Both the position numbers and the translations under genes were made by a program. From Thermoleophilia bacterium (GTDB lineage: Bacteria; Actinomycetota; Thermoleophilia; BMS3ABIN01), in NCBI GenBank assembly GCA_020053595.1, contig JAGVMV010000010.1:1-64000 (forward strand): a DNA stretch of 64,000 nucleotides. Reading direction: 5' to 3'. Position 1 is the stretch's first letter. Every line of letters starts with the position of its first letter. The notes beneath the pieces are model-generated. The model was not told the DNA's origin, made no database searches, and saw only the letters and a list, made by a program, of their open reading frames with translations. Below are positions 33,296 through 42,218 of the stretch, piece by piece.

Positions 33296-35050
33296 ATGTC
33301 TTTAAGAAACAAAATTCACCTCAGTCTCGCCAATAAGCTCAACCTCGTCTTTTTTTCCCTGTTCGTATTCACTGTCGGGATCATCTTTCTGCTGGTGGTG
33401 CCGCAGCTCGAGAGCCGGCTTACCGATCAGAAGCAGCGCAACCTGGGCGACTACGCCACCCTCTATTCCGAGAGTTATCTGCAGGCGCTGAACCAGGGGG
33501 CGTCACGCATCTACCTGGACCTGCTCACCCAGCAGTACGCCGAGCGGGCCGACGCCCGCATCCTGGCGCTCGATTCTTCGGGTACGATGTTGTCTGACTC
33601 TCTCATGGGCCAGGGCTTTAACGAGGGCGATTACAACATCGCCAACGTGGCCATCAGCAACGCGGCCATGGTCACCGATGTGACCTCCATCGGCGGCAGG
33701 AGCTTCGCCATGGCGGCGGTACCGATCTACAAGGGCAATACCATAGTCGCGGCCATCGTGGTGTCATCCTCCATGAGCGACGTGGAGTCGGCGGTGACGC
33801 TGGTGCAGCGGCTGATGGCGATTGCCGCCGCCGTCGCCCTGGTGGTGGCCCTGATGGTCATTTATTCGGTTTCCTACACACTTTCCCGGCGCATCCGTCG
33901 CATTGAGTCCGGTGCGGCGCGCATTGCCGAAGGTGACTTCGACATCAAGGTGCCGGTTACTTCCCAGGACGAGCTGGGTGAGCTGGCCAGTACATTCAAC
34001 AACATGGGCGACAAACTCGGTTCGGCGTTCCAGCAGGTCGACGACGAGAAACGCCGGGCCAAGGTTCTGCTGGACGATCTCAGCGAGGGCGTCATCGGCA
34101 TCGATACCGAGGGTCAGATCATCGTGGTGAACCCGGCCGCAGTGAAACTGCTGGGCCACGAGATCGCCGCTCCCTGTTCCCTTGAGGACTGCCTGCCGGC
34201 GGAGATCCACGACCTTTGGAAGTCCATGAGCCTGGAGCATCCCAACCGCGAGGACACATATATGCTGCCCGGTGACCGGGCGCTTTCGGTGCACAGCTCT
34301 TTTCTCTCCGACCAGGCGGAGCTGGCCTCCCTGCTGGTGCTTCGTGATGTCAGCCAGGAAGTCAAGATGGAGAAGTCGCGCCGCGACTTCATCGCCAACG
34401 CCTCCCACGAACTGAAGACGCCGCTGTTCTCTCTCGGTGGCTTCCTCGAACTGTTGCAGGACGAGGATGTGGACGAAAGCACCAAGGACGAGTTCATAGC
34501 CACGATGCGCGAACAGGTTGACAGGCTCGCCGACCTTGCCCGCAAGCTGCTCGATCTGTCACAGATGGATTCGGGAGCAATCGAAGTGCGCAACAGCCGG
34601 ATGGAGCTCAAGGAAGTTATTGAAATGGTGGTACGCGAATTCACCGCCTATTCGGTTTCTCATGACTCGCGGGTGGATATGGACGGCTTTCCCGAGGATC
34701 TCATCGCGATCGGCGACCCGGATCGCACCGCCCAGCTAGTCCGCATCCTGCTCGACAACGCGCTCAAGTATTCACCGGCCGGGGCTACCGTGCAGGTGGC
34801 GGGGAATAGCAACGGCAAGACGGTTAGCTTCACCGTTTCCGACAACGGACCGGGCATAGCCAAAGAGGATCTGCATCGCGTCTTTGAACGTTTCTATCGT
34901 GGAAAGGGCGCCGGCCGCATTCGCGGCACCGGCCTCGGCCTCTCCATTGCCCACGAGCTGGTGAGGTTGATGAATGGAACTATTGAGGTAGAGTCAACCG
35001 GCCAGGGCTCCGCCTTTACCGTGACTCTGCCCGGCGGCAACGTGGCCTGA
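33296..35050 (+). CDS. Sensor histidine kinase (HAMP-PAS-HisKA-HATPase)
   Basis: 584 residues. TM1 ~13-37, an extracytoplasmic sensor ~38-165, TM2 ~168-190, HAMP ~192-245, a PAS domain ~250-350, HisKA with FIANASHELKTPL (H371), and an ATPase domain with DNALKYSP, DNGPGIA and GTGLGLSIAHELV. It would phosphorylate the response regulator encoded upstream. The PhoR-like domain order and the htrA gene that follows suggest envelope or phosphate stress, but the signal is unknown. Confidence 0.92.
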   Translation: MSLRNKIHLSLANKLNLVFFSLFVFTVGIIFLLVVPQLESRLTDQKQRNLGDYATLYSESYLQALNQGASRIYLDLLTQQYAERADARILALDSSGTMLSDSLMGQGFNEGDYNIANVAISNAAMVTDVTSIGGRSFAMAAVPIYKGNTIVAAIVVSSSMSDVESAVTLVQRLMAIAAAVALVVALMVIYSVSYTLSRRIRRIESGAARIAEGDFDIKVPVTSQDELGELASTFNNMGDKLGSAFQQVDDEKRRAKVLLDDLSEGVIGIDTEGQIIVVNPAAVKLLGHEIAAPCSLEDCLPAEIHDLWKSMSLEHPNREDTYMLPGDRALSVHSSFLSDQAELASLLVLRDVSQEVKMEKSRRDFIANASHELKTPLFSLGGFLELLQDEDVDESTKDEFIATMREQVDRLADLARKLLDLSQMDSGAIEVRNSRMELKEVIEMVVREFTAYSVSHDSRVDMDGFPEDLIAIGDPDRTAQLVRILLDNALKYSPAGATVQVAGNSNGKTVSFTVSDNGPGIAKEDLHRVFERFYRGKGAGRIRGTGLGLSIAHELVRLMNGTIEVESTGQGSAFTVTLPGGNVA

Positions 35051-35090
35051 CGCTACCGGTCGAAACGTTTTTCTAGCCCTCGCCGGCCAA

Positions 35091-35153
35091 TTAACACTAC
35101 TTAACTTCGCTTAACGCCAACTGCGTTGGCCTTTTCCCACAGATGGGTATAAT
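35091..35153 (+). promoter_or_regulatory. TTAAC x3 direct repeats and sigma-70-type promoter of htrA
   Basis: TTAAC occurs at 35091, 35101 and 35111, an exact 10-bp period. Fifteen bases later come TTGGCC (35126-35131), a 16-nt spacer and TATAAT (35148-35153). OmpR/PhoB-type regulators bind such direct repeats upstream of -35 (Bacillus PhoP uses TTAACA-like repeats). Confidence 0.65.
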
Positions 35154-35207
35154 GAACATGGTTGAGTTAGTGAAGTCTCGGGCTGGGTCTGAACAAGAAG
35201 TTTAAAA

Positions 35208-35234
35208 GTCGGGTGGCTTGGTCGGCCACCCGAC
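35208..35234 (+). promoter_or_regulatory. Strong hairpin in the htrA leader
   Basis: GTCGGGTGGC (35208-35217) pairs perfectly with GCCACCCGAC (35225-35234) around seven bases, ending 6 nt before the Shine-Dalgarno GAGGAG. There is no T run, so it is not a simple terminator. It could modulate translation or message stability. Confidence 0.5.
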
Positions 35235-35253
35235 GCAGTTGAGGAGAGAACAA

Positions 35254-36402
35254 GTGAAAAAGATAACCAACATAATTTCAAGCGCCGCAGCCGGAGTCAT
35301 GGGGGCTGCTTTGTTCTTTCTGCTGGCTTACTCCATTCATCTCGGCGGACTGGGGCAAACCCAGGTCGCGGTAACCACACCTTCGTCGACGGATACACAG
35401 TTTATTTCCACACCCGCCTCAACCGGCGGCACCGGGCCGGAGCAGATATACCAGAAATATGCCGACTCGGTCGTACAGATAGTTTCGACTTTCGAGGGAC
35501 AGGCAAGCTACTTCCATGCCTCCCAGCAGCAGCAGGGCCTAGGTTCGGGCTTCGTGGCCTCAACGGACGGTTATATCCTGACCAACGCGCACGTCGTCAC
35601 CGACGAGTCGAGCCAGACACCTCAAAAAGCCTCGGACATCGAGGTTAATTTCAAGAACGGCAAAAAGGTGAAAGCCTCCATTGTCGGCTATGACCTGACC
35701 AGCAGCGACGTGGCGGTTATCAAGGTGGACCCCGAGGGTCTCGATCTGACGCCGATACCCCTCGGCGATTCTGATGCGGTCAAGGTCGGCGAGCCGGTCG
35801 TGGCTATCGGCAGTCCTTTCGAGTATGCCAGTACACTGACGTCCGGCATTATCAGCGCCACCAAGCGGACCGTGGAATCACCCTCGTCAGGATTCGCCAT
35901 ACAGAACGTCCTCCAGACAGATGCGGCCATCAATCCCGGTAACAGCGGTGGCCCACTGATCAACTCCCGCGGCGAGGTCATCGGACTCAATGAGCAGATC
36001 GCCACCAGCAGCGGCGGTTCCGAAGGCGTCGGTTTCGCGGTGCCGATCAACACCGCCAAGCAGGCGATGGAGCAGATTCTTTCCAAGGGCTCGGTCGAAT
36101 ATGCCTGGCTGGGCGTCATCGGCCAGACGGTGGACGCCGAGACCGCCCGGAAGCAGGGGCTGTCGGTGGAAAAGGGCGCCCTGATCTCCGAGATCGTTGC
36201 CGGCGCGCCGGCTGAGCAGGCGGGGATCAAGGTGGGCGATATCATCGTCAAGATCGGCGACCAGGACATGGCTTCAATGGAGAATGTTTCCGGCTACCTG
36301 GCAGAGCAGCGTCCGGGAGACAGGATCAAGGTAACTTACATCCGGGACAAGGAATCACACGATGTCGAGATCGAGCTGACCAAGCGGCCGGAGCGCGTCT
36401 AG
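35254..36402 (+). CDS. htrA: HtrA/DegP-like serine protease (S1C) with PDZ domain
   Basis: 382 residues from GTG 35254, 5 nt after GAGGAGAG; the longer frame runs through the leader hairpin. An N-terminal membrane anchor (~8-35) places the enzyme outside the membrane. The trypsin-like domain (~70-265) has the triad His in LTNAHVV, Asp in SSDVAVIKV and Ser in NPGNSGGPL. One PDZ domain (~280-375) follows: VEKGALISEIVAGAPAEQAG. It degrades or refolds damaged envelope proteins. The upstream two-component genes and operator suggest stress control. Confidence 0.94.
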   Translation: MKKITNIISSAAAGVMGAALFFLLAYSIHLGGLGQTQVAVTTPSSTDTQFISTPASTGGTGPEQIYQKYADSVVQIVSTFEGQASYFHASQQQQGLGSGFVASTDGYILTNAHVVTDESSQTPQKASDIEVNFKNGKKVKASIVGYDLTSSDVAVIKVDPEGLDLTPIPLGDSDAVKVGEPVVAIGSPFEYASTLTSGIISATKRTVESPSSGFAIQNVLQTDAAINPGNSGGPLINSRGEVIGLNEQIATSSGGSEGVGFAVPINTAKQAMEQILSKGSVEYAWLGVIGQTVDAETARKQGLSVEKGALISEIVAGAPAEQAGIKVGDIIVKIGDQDMASMENVSGYLAEQRPGDRIKVTYIRDKESHDVEIELTKRPERV

Positions 36403-36535
36403 GCTGCGAAGTCGAGGAAATGGTCTGACTGGTTCCCCCTTTGAATAGCTGAACCGGCTGAGAAAAAATTGGCGTGTTGCGAAGCGCGCCGGCACATGGC
36501 GACACGCTTGCTCCAGCAGGTTGCCTGTTTGATAA

Positions 36536-36570
36536 GCGAGGGCCGCATTTTACGCGGTCCTCGCCTTTTT
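36536..36570 (+). terminator. Terminator downstream of htrA
   Basis: GCGAGGGCCGC (36536-36546) pairs with GCGGTCCTCGC (36554-36564), one mismatch, followed by CTTTTT. The 36403-36748 gap between htrA and the convergent primase-helicase gene holds this, a second terminator and two GGTTCGAAC motifs, but no gene. Confidence 0.8.
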
Positions 36571-36583
36571 GTTGTTGCGATCG

Positions 36584-36691
36584 AAACAGGTTCGAACCCG
36601 TTTAGGTCCACCACCACCTATAGATCGTTGAAAAAGCCTGCTACAGAGGCATTTTTTTACCCAAAATCTTGACAGCAAACCGGGTTCGAAC
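36584..36691. repeat. Two AAAC-GGTTCGAAC motifs at the edge of the TOTE insert
   Basis: AAACAGGTTCGAACCCGTTT (36584-36603) is a 20-bp near-palindrome (one mismatched pair); AAACCGGGTTCGAAC (36677-36691) repeats most of it 93 bp later. It looks superficially like a tRNA T-arm and is followed by TCCACCACC, so it may be an attachment-site relic or a protein-binding site. Confidence 0.35.
36631..36658. terminator. Bidirectional terminator between htrA and TOTE gene
   Basis: AAAAAGCCT (36631-36639), seven bases, then AGGC (36647-36650) and ATTTTTTT. The A run and T run on either side let it work on both strands. Confidence 0.55.
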
Positions 36692-36748
36692 TTTTCTGGT
36701 ATTTTCCGCGTTTTTCTAAGCCCCATTTTTCATTTCTGTTGGGTTGCC

Positions 36749-39169
36749 TCATGGGGCTCGATGCACGTTATCATCGATTGAGTATCCCATCGCTGAGTAG
36801 CCTTTGAGTCTCTTCTTGTACATCCTTGAAAGAACAGGAATCAGTTCGTCTACGTAATCATAGATTTGAACAACTTTCTTTGAGTCATATAGACGATGAA
36901 GCCTTCCAGCGTATTGTTGAAGCGTCCCCCGCCAGGCGATAGGGATGGTCAAAAACAAAGTGTCGAGCCGGGCATCATCAAATCCCTCACCTGCATAACG
37001 CCCCGTGGCAATGATTACGCGCTCTTCTGAGCCGGTAATGCTTGCAATACGCTCGGAAACCTGACGGCGCTGTTTGGTTCCCATGCCGCCACGGAGAACG
37101 ATTACGTTTTGAATATCTTTTTCTAATCGGTTGGCAAGATACTCCAAATGTTCTGTGCGTTCGGTAAGTACGAGCGGTGAGCGGCCGTCTTTCACTGCTG
37201 TTCTTACATCTTCAAGGATCATTTCGTTACGCTCGTTGTCTGCGGTCAATAAGGCATAAACGGCCTGAATGCCGATTTCCGTTGAGTTGGTCAAAACCGA
37301 AAAATTAGTGGTTCTTGGATAGACCATGTGATGGAAAGGTCTTTCGACCGCCTGCCTTGGGGCACTCATCTGCCATCTGATCGGGCCACATTGCATCGTA
37401 ATAATTGGGTCATGGCCATCTTTGCGAATTGGGGTTGCGGTTAAACCAACCACATATCGCGCTTTCACTTCTTTCAATATTCCTTCAAAGCTGAATGCGG
37501 GAAGATGGTGGCATTCATCCACGATAACCTGGCCATAGTTCGCTACGACATTTTTGACACGTCCTTTACGATTAAGACTTTGCATCACTGCGACATCAAT
37601 GGTCCCGCTTGGCTTTTCTTTGCCACCCCCGATCTGGCCAATATCTTTTATAGGCACGTTTAAAAATGATGCCAAGCGTTCCCGCCACTGGTCCATGAGT
37701 TGCCGACGATGAACCAAAATGAGGGTATTGGTCTGACGCGCGGCAATAAGCCAGGCACCTAAAACCGTTTTGCCAAATGCCGTGGGAGCACTTAGAACGC
37801 CGATTTCATGAGCTAGGAGTGATTGAGCCGCTTTCTGTTGTTTCGGAGTAAGCTTTCCTCGAAAGTTCGCCCGGACTTGTGTTCCCAGGAACCGCTCGTC
37901 TATGAACTCAATCCCGATATTGTGGGATTCGAGCAGTGCCACAATCTCGTCCATGCAGCCACGGGGAAGTCCTATATGTTTAGGAAAATCCTCAGCACAA
38001 CTGATTATGCGAGGCTTGCCGAAAGTTGAAAGTCTCATTGCCTGAGTTTTGTAGAACTCGGGATTTTGGAACGCGGCGATTCGGATCAGCCGGTTAACCA
38101 ATGTCTGAGGTATATCCGTCTTGTCAATATAAAGAAGATTACTAGAGACTATGCGAACCTTCGGAGGTAAAGGGCCTATGATAGGTGCCTCGGGTCTGGT
38201 TTTTGAAGGCGGTAACGTCCAAGGCTTCTCGTCATCGTCGTTTTCAAGCTTACGAACTCCAATGATGCCGCTCGTCTCAGCCAATTCTCCGACCAAAGCT
38301 TGAACGTCTCCAGTTATTAGCTTCCGAATGTTGGAGAGCAAATCCCACTGATCTGGATGTGGCTCAAAATTATTATTGATAAACAAACTGTTGTCTTTGA
38401 GTCGCGCGTCTTGCTGCAAAGGCAGCGCTATCAAGTTTCCAAATCCACCTTTGGGCATTGTGTCTTGGTTAGGGAAAAGCCGGTCATATGAATCCAATCC
38501 GAAGCGATGTCGTTCCATCGTACGAGTTAACAATCCGCTTCCTAAACTTCTTGCAAGGGTTGAAGTTACCGGCTGATCAAAGAAGATCCAAAGGTGGCCG
38601 CCCGCGCCTGATCGGGAACGTTCGACAAGCGCGGGAACGCTTAATTCGTGACAAGTGTTTAAGACAGCTGCAATATCTTCCCGCCAGCAATCCTTGTCAA
38701 AATCAATGGCCAGGAAATAGCAGGTTTCATCAGGAAGAAGCGGATAGATACCAACGGTTTGTTTTCCGGTCAGGTGATCCAGGATAACTTCATCGGTCAG
38801 TGGCAATAAATCACGGTTCTTGCACCGGGAGCACTTCAGGGCCGGTTTTTGACAAAAGAGCTTGTTCCATTCATGCCGGCAGGCTGGCGAATAACCAGAA
38901 GCCCCTTTTTTATTCTCCCATCGCAGGGCGTAAATATCCTCGCGACCGCGGAAGATGCTTCGGAACAGCTCAAGCTTGGCCTGTCTTGGCGATTCGTTGG
39001 TTAAACGTCGTGTCTCTCTCAGCGAAATAGAAATGGAATTGTCAGATGAAGCCACGTCACGTTTGGCAAGCCCGAGAGAATTTCTCAGTCTGTCATTCTC
39101 TTCTCGAAGGCGTTGGCATTCTGATAGTGCCTCGTCTAACCGCGGTCTGAGATTTTCATAATTATTCAT
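36749..39169 (-). CDS. TOTE-type conflict system primase-helicase
   Basis: 806 residues. A coiled coil (~1-33) precedes a cysteine-containing segment (CQKPALKCSRCKNRDLLPL, ~106-124) and an archaeo-eukaryotic primase-like domain with YFLAIDFDKD and GAGGHLWIFF (~148-200). A superfamily 2 helicase occupies ~440-806: SAPTAFGKTVLGAW, VIVDECHHLPAF, VGLTATP, GRYAGEGFDDARLD and QYAGRLHRLY. This order matches the large protein of the TOTE conflict systems described by Burroughs, Aravind and colleagues, thought to act against invading nucleic acid. GC content is visibly lower than the neighbours, pointing to transfer. Other TOTE components are not adjacent. Confidence 0.82.
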   Translation of the reverse strand: MNNYENLRPRLDEALSECQRLREENDRLRNSLGLAKRDVASSDNSISISLRETRRLTNESPRQAKLELFRSIFRGREDIYALRWENKKGASGYSPACRHEWNKLFCQKPALKCSRCKNRDLLPLTDEVILDHLTGKQTVGIYPLLPDETCYFLAIDFDKDCWREDIAAVLNTCHELSVPALVERSRSGAGGHLWIFFDQPVTSTLARSLGSGLLTRTMERHRFGLDSYDRLFPNQDTMPKGGFGNLIALPLQQDARLKDNSLFINNNFEPHPDQWDLLSNIRKLITGDVQALVGELAETSGIIGVRKLENDDDEKPWTLPPSKTRPEAPIIGPLPPKVRIVSSNLLYIDKTDIPQTLVNRLIRIAAFQNPEFYKTQAMRLSTFGKPRIISCAEDFPKHIGLPRGCMDEIVALLESHNIGIEFIDERFLGTQVRANFRGKLTPKQQKAAQSLLAHEIGVLSAPTAFGKTVLGAWLIAARQTNTLILVHRRQLMDQWRERLASFLNVPIKDIGQIGGGKEKPSGTIDVAVMQSLNRKGRVKNVVANYGQVIVDECHHLPAFSFEGILKEVKARYVVGLTATPIRKDGHDPIITMQCGPIRWQMSAPRQAVERPFHHMVYPRTTNFSVLTNSTEIGIQAVYALLTADNERNEMILEDVRTAVKDGRSPLVLTERTEHLEYLANRLEKDIQNVIVLRGGMGTKQRRQVSERIASITGSEERVIIATGRYAGEGFDDARLDTLFLTIPIAWRGTLQQYAGRLHRLYDSKKVVQIYDYVDELIPVLSRMYKKRLKGYSAMGYSIDDNVHRAP

Positions 39170-39334
39170 TTCTTTAAACTCGTGTTATTAATGTGCGTTG
39201 CCCTTTCCAATTGACCATTTATGTGGATCAACAGCTGAGAGCAGGAAGATGAGTCTGGCGGAGAATCCTGTGTCGTCTTCTGATAAAGTATTAAAATTAA
39301 TCATATGCCCTTATAGATCAGTTGGGAAAGTGTC

Positions 39335-39619
39335 TTGGATATTCGCTTCTATGTTGATCCGGAAACCGAGTTACCTCATATTTTTCGCCATTCCGTCTCT
39401 GAGACTGAGGTCGAAGAAGTGCTATTGCACCCGGGTGAGGACCGTCCCGGTCAAGAAGGATCGAGAGTTGTCATTGGCAGGACTTCCAGTGGACGGTATT
39501 TGAGAGTAATCTATACACTAGACGAGAAACCAGACAGCGTTTTTGTCATTACAGCGTATGAGTTACAAGGCAAACCGTTAACGGCTTATCAACGCCGCCT
39601 TAGGAGAAAAAAGAAATGA
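39335..39619 (+). CDS. DUF4258-like toxin of a toxin-antitoxin pair
   Basis: 94 residues from TTG 39335. PHIFRHSVSETEVEEVL at the start, GSRVVIGRTSSGRYLRVIYT and VFVITAYELQGKPLTAYQRRLRRKK (parts shown: VFVITAYEL) fit DUF4258/BrnT-like small RNases of the RelE superfold. The next gene overlaps by 4 bp, as in toxin-first TA operons. Divergent from the TOTE gene within the low-GC insert; the 165-bp gap between them presumably holds both promoters. Confidence 0.75.
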   Translation: MDIRFYVDPETELPHIFRHSVSETEVEEVLLHPGEDRPGQEGSRVVIGRTSSGRYLRVIYTLDEKPDSVFVITAYELQGKPLTAYQRRLRRKKK

Positions 39620-39816
39620 AACAGAGCAAATTTCCGCCAGGGTGGGATGAGGATAGAGTTAAGCGAGTGCTTGCCCATTATGAGGCGCAATCTGAAGATG
39701 AAGCGATCGCTGAGGATGAGGCCGCATACGAGGCGCAAGATCAGACTGTCATGGAAGTTCCCACAGATCTGGTTCCAGCGGTTCGCGATCTTATCGCTAA
39801 GCGTAAAACTGCCTGA
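39616..39816 (+). CDS. Putative antitoxin, acidic
   Basis: 66 residues, strongly acidic in the middle (EAQSEDEAIAEDEAAYEA). FPPGWDEDRVKRVLAHYEAQ and a C-terminal VPTDLVPAVRDLIAKRK are shared by small proteins that commonly follow DUF4258 toxins. The start overlaps the toxin stop (ATGA). No DNA-binding motif is clear; the C-terminal helix could be part of a short ribbon-helix-helix. Assigned mainly from position. Confidence 0.65.
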   Translation: MKQSKFPPGWDEDRVKRVLAHYEAQSEDEAIAEDEAAYEAQDQTVMEVPTDLVPAVRDLIAKRKTA

Positions 39817-39976
39817 AATTCGTCTTTCCTGTCTACATTCACCGACAGGTCTTTTCAGGCTGAATTCTACTACGCGCTTATAATCCTGTTTACCGCACTC
39901 TCTAGCTGATTCAAAATAAATAAGTTCGAATAGCTAACGATAACGCCCACCAGCTCCATGGTAATATAGCTCTGCC

Positions 39977-41134
39977 ATGACCCGAACTTCCGCCTTCATC
40001 TACAGCGACAGCTACCTGGGCTACAAATTCAGCCCCTGGCATCCCTTGAAGCCGGAACGGCTGCTGCTCACAGCTGAGCTCGTCAAGGCTTATGGCATGC
40101 CCGGCCTTCCCGGAATGCGAATCGTCGAGCCGCGGCTCGCAACTGACGAGGAGCTCCGGCTCGTCCACGATCAGGCATATATAGACAAGGTGCGGGAACT
40201 CAGCGATCCGGAGATCGGCAGGGACTACGCGCCCGGCTGGGGGCTGGGGACTGGCGACAACCCGGTTTTCCCGCGGATGCACGAGGCTTCGGCGACCATC
40301 GCCGGTGGCGCCCTGGTGGCGGCGCGGATGATCGTGGAGGGGGAGCTGGACCATGCCTTGCACGTTGGCGGCGGGCTTCACCATGCGCATCGCGATCACG
40401 CTTCCGGCTTCTGTATCTACAACGATGTGGCTCTGGCGGTCGCCTGGCTAAAGCGGAACTACAGCGCCCGCGTCCTCTACCTGGATTTTGACGCTCATCA
40501 TGGGGATGGTGTCCAGGAGGCCTTTTACGACGACGCCGATGTGATGACGGTCTCTTTTCACGAGTCGGGCATGTACCTTTTCCCGGGAAGTGGCTTCACC
40601 AACGAGGCCGGAACCGGTGAGGCTCGCGGTTTTGCCGTCAACCTGCCGCTCGCCCCCGGCACCACGGATGATATCTTTCTCGAAGCTTACGATGAACTGG
40701 TGCCACCACTCGCCCGCGCTTTCAAACCCGACATCATTGTCACCCAGAACGGCTGCGACGCGCACTGGAGCGATCCGCTTACCCATCTCGGTCTGACACT
40801 CAAAGGCTTCGCCGCGCTCGGCCGCCGCCTGCACGAGCTGGCTCATGAGGTATGCGGCGGCCGCTGGCTGGGTTCCGGCGGCGGCGGCTACCAGGCGTAC
40901 ACGGTCGTGCCGCGTGCCTGGACCAGGCTGATGGCCGAGATGGCCGGCACGGAACTGCCCGAGCCTCTTCCTGAGAGCTGGCGCCGGCTCTGCGGACGCT
41001 TCGCTGATAACGAGGTACCTCTGACGCTCACGGGAGACGAACCGCCCGAACCGGAGGAAGCTACGCTCGTGAACGCCCGGAACCTTGCCCGCAAGGGCAC
41101 CGCGGAGCTCAAGGAGCAGAGCAGGAATCAGTAA
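39977..41134 (+). CDS. acuC: AcuC-like class II histone deacetylase family protein
   Basis: 385 residues. Histone deacetylase fold with LHVGGGLHHAHRDHASGFCIYNDVA (in part: GGGLHHAHRDHASGF), the metal site YLDFDAHHGDGVQEAFY, and TQNGCDAHWSDPL. GSGGGGYQAYTVVPRAWT follows. Acetoin utilisation protein AcuC deacetylates lysines, including on acetyl-CoA synthetase, in the cytoplasm. No acs or acuA neighbour is present, so the target is open; small-molecule deacetylases share the fold. Confidence 0.9.
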   Translation: MTRTSAFIYSDSYLGYKFSPWHPLKPERLLLTAELVKAYGMPGLPGMRIVEPRLATDEELRLVHDQAYIDKVRELSDPEIGRDYAPGWGLGTGDNPVFPRMHEASATIAGGALVAARMIVEGELDHALHVGGGLHHAHRDHASGFCIYNDVALAVAWLKRNYSARVLYLDFDAHHGDGVQEAFYDDADVMTVSFHESGMYLFPGSGFTNEAGTGEARGFAVNLPLAPGTTDDIFLEAYDELVPPLARAFKPDIIVTQNGCDAHWSDPLTHLGLTLKGFAALGRRLHELAHEVCGGRWLGSGGGGYQAYTVVPRAWTRLMAEMAGTELPEPLPESWRRLCGRFADNEVPLTLTGDEPPEPEEATLVNARNLARKGTAELKEQSRNQ

Positions 41135-41160
41135 CCGGTTTTCCGCTATACTTACCGGTT

Positions 41161-42135
41161 GTGAGCAAGGAATCCATGGACATCGAGAATCTGGCAACCG
41201 ACCTCTGCGTTTCACTTCGCGAGGTCGTCCTGCCCCAGATAGGCAAGGCCGCCGCGCGTACCCACGCGGGAACCGCGGTAGGTGGCGACGTCACCTTCGG
41301 CATCGACGAGCTGGCTGAGGACTTCCTGGCCAGCTATCTGGAGGAGCGGGGCGTCAGCATCGCCGTCTACTCCGAAGATCGCGGGCTTATCCGTTTCGGG
41401 GAGGGCGAGCCCGAGCACGTTCTGATCGTTGACCCGGTGGACGGAACGAGACCGGCGGCCGCCGGTCTGGAGTGCGCCATGGTCTCGGTAGCGGTGGCTG
41501 ACCTGACCGATGCTCCCACCATGGGCGACGTCGTCTTCGGCTGTCTCAGCGAGATCAAGAGCGGCACGATTTTTACCGCCGCCCGTGGGGAAGGCGTCAC
41601 GATCACCACGGCCGCCGGTGAGCCGGTGCCGGTCATCCTCTCGGAAAACACAGACCTTTCCAAGCTTTTCTGGACAATCGGTTTTCGCGGCCGCCCGGCG
41701 CGCGTCCTCATCGAGACCATGGGCGACCTGGTTGACATCTCTTCGGTGGATGGCGCCGTATTCGACCTGGGCAGCGCGACCTATTCCATCACCCGCGTGA
41801 TCACGGGCCAGATCGACGCCTACATCGACATCGGACCCCGCATGATCGAGGATGTTCCCGAAGTCAGGCAGTTATTCGAGGAAGTCGGCAAGGGCGCCGT
41901 CCTCAATAATTCTCCCCACGACCTGGCCGCGGCCGGACTCATCGCCCGGGAGGCAGGGGTCATCTTCGGCGACGGTTGGGGTAAACCGCTGGAACAACGG
42001 TTGCTCCTGGGTTCGGACCATTCATACCAGATGTCCTGTATCGCCGCGGCCAACCGCGAGATGTTCGACGCTATTGCCGAGGCCATGGATTCCGGCATCG
42101 ACAAGCTTAGGGCCGTGTTTGGAAAGGGTGGCTAG
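41161..42135 (+). CDS. Inositol monophosphatase-like phosphatase
   Basis: 324 residues from GTG 41161. The IMPase fold shows VYSEDRGLI (metal Glu), LIVDPVDGTRPAA (metal Asp pair), and later AVFDLGSATYSITRVITGQIDAYID. Members hydrolyse inositol phosphate, fructose 1,6-bisphosphate or related sugar phosphates with Mg2+. The usual C-terminal WDxAAG signature is altered (VFDLGSA), so the substrate is uncertain. It lies 26 bp after acuC. Confidence 0.75.
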   Translation: MSKESMDIENLATDLCVSLREVVLPQIGKAAARTHAGTAVGGDVTFGIDELAEDFLASYLEERGVSIAVYSEDRGLIRFGEGEPEHVLIVDPVDGTRPAAAGLECAMVSVAVADLTDAPTMGDVVFGCLSEIKSGTIFTAARGEGVTITTAAGEPVPVILSENTDLSKLFWTIGFRGRPARVLIETMGDLVDISSVDGAVFDLGSATYSITRVITGQIDAYIDIGPRMIEDVPEVRQLFEEVGKGAVLNNSPHDLAAAGLIAREAGVIFGDGWGKPLEQRLLLGSDHSYQMSCIAAANREMFDAIAEAMDSGIDKLRAVFGKGG

Positions 42136-42218
42136 CGGGAAGCTGGCAGGCAGGACGGACGGGCGCAGCCGCGGCTATCAACGGCGTTCAGCGGCAAAAG
42201 CCATTCTCAAACCTAACC

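Noticed and set aside
36584-36612. A tRNA 3' half (GGTTCGAACCC then TCCACC)
   Set aside because: The T stem does not pair properly around the loop and no anticodon or D arm precedes it; kept only as a possible attachment relic.
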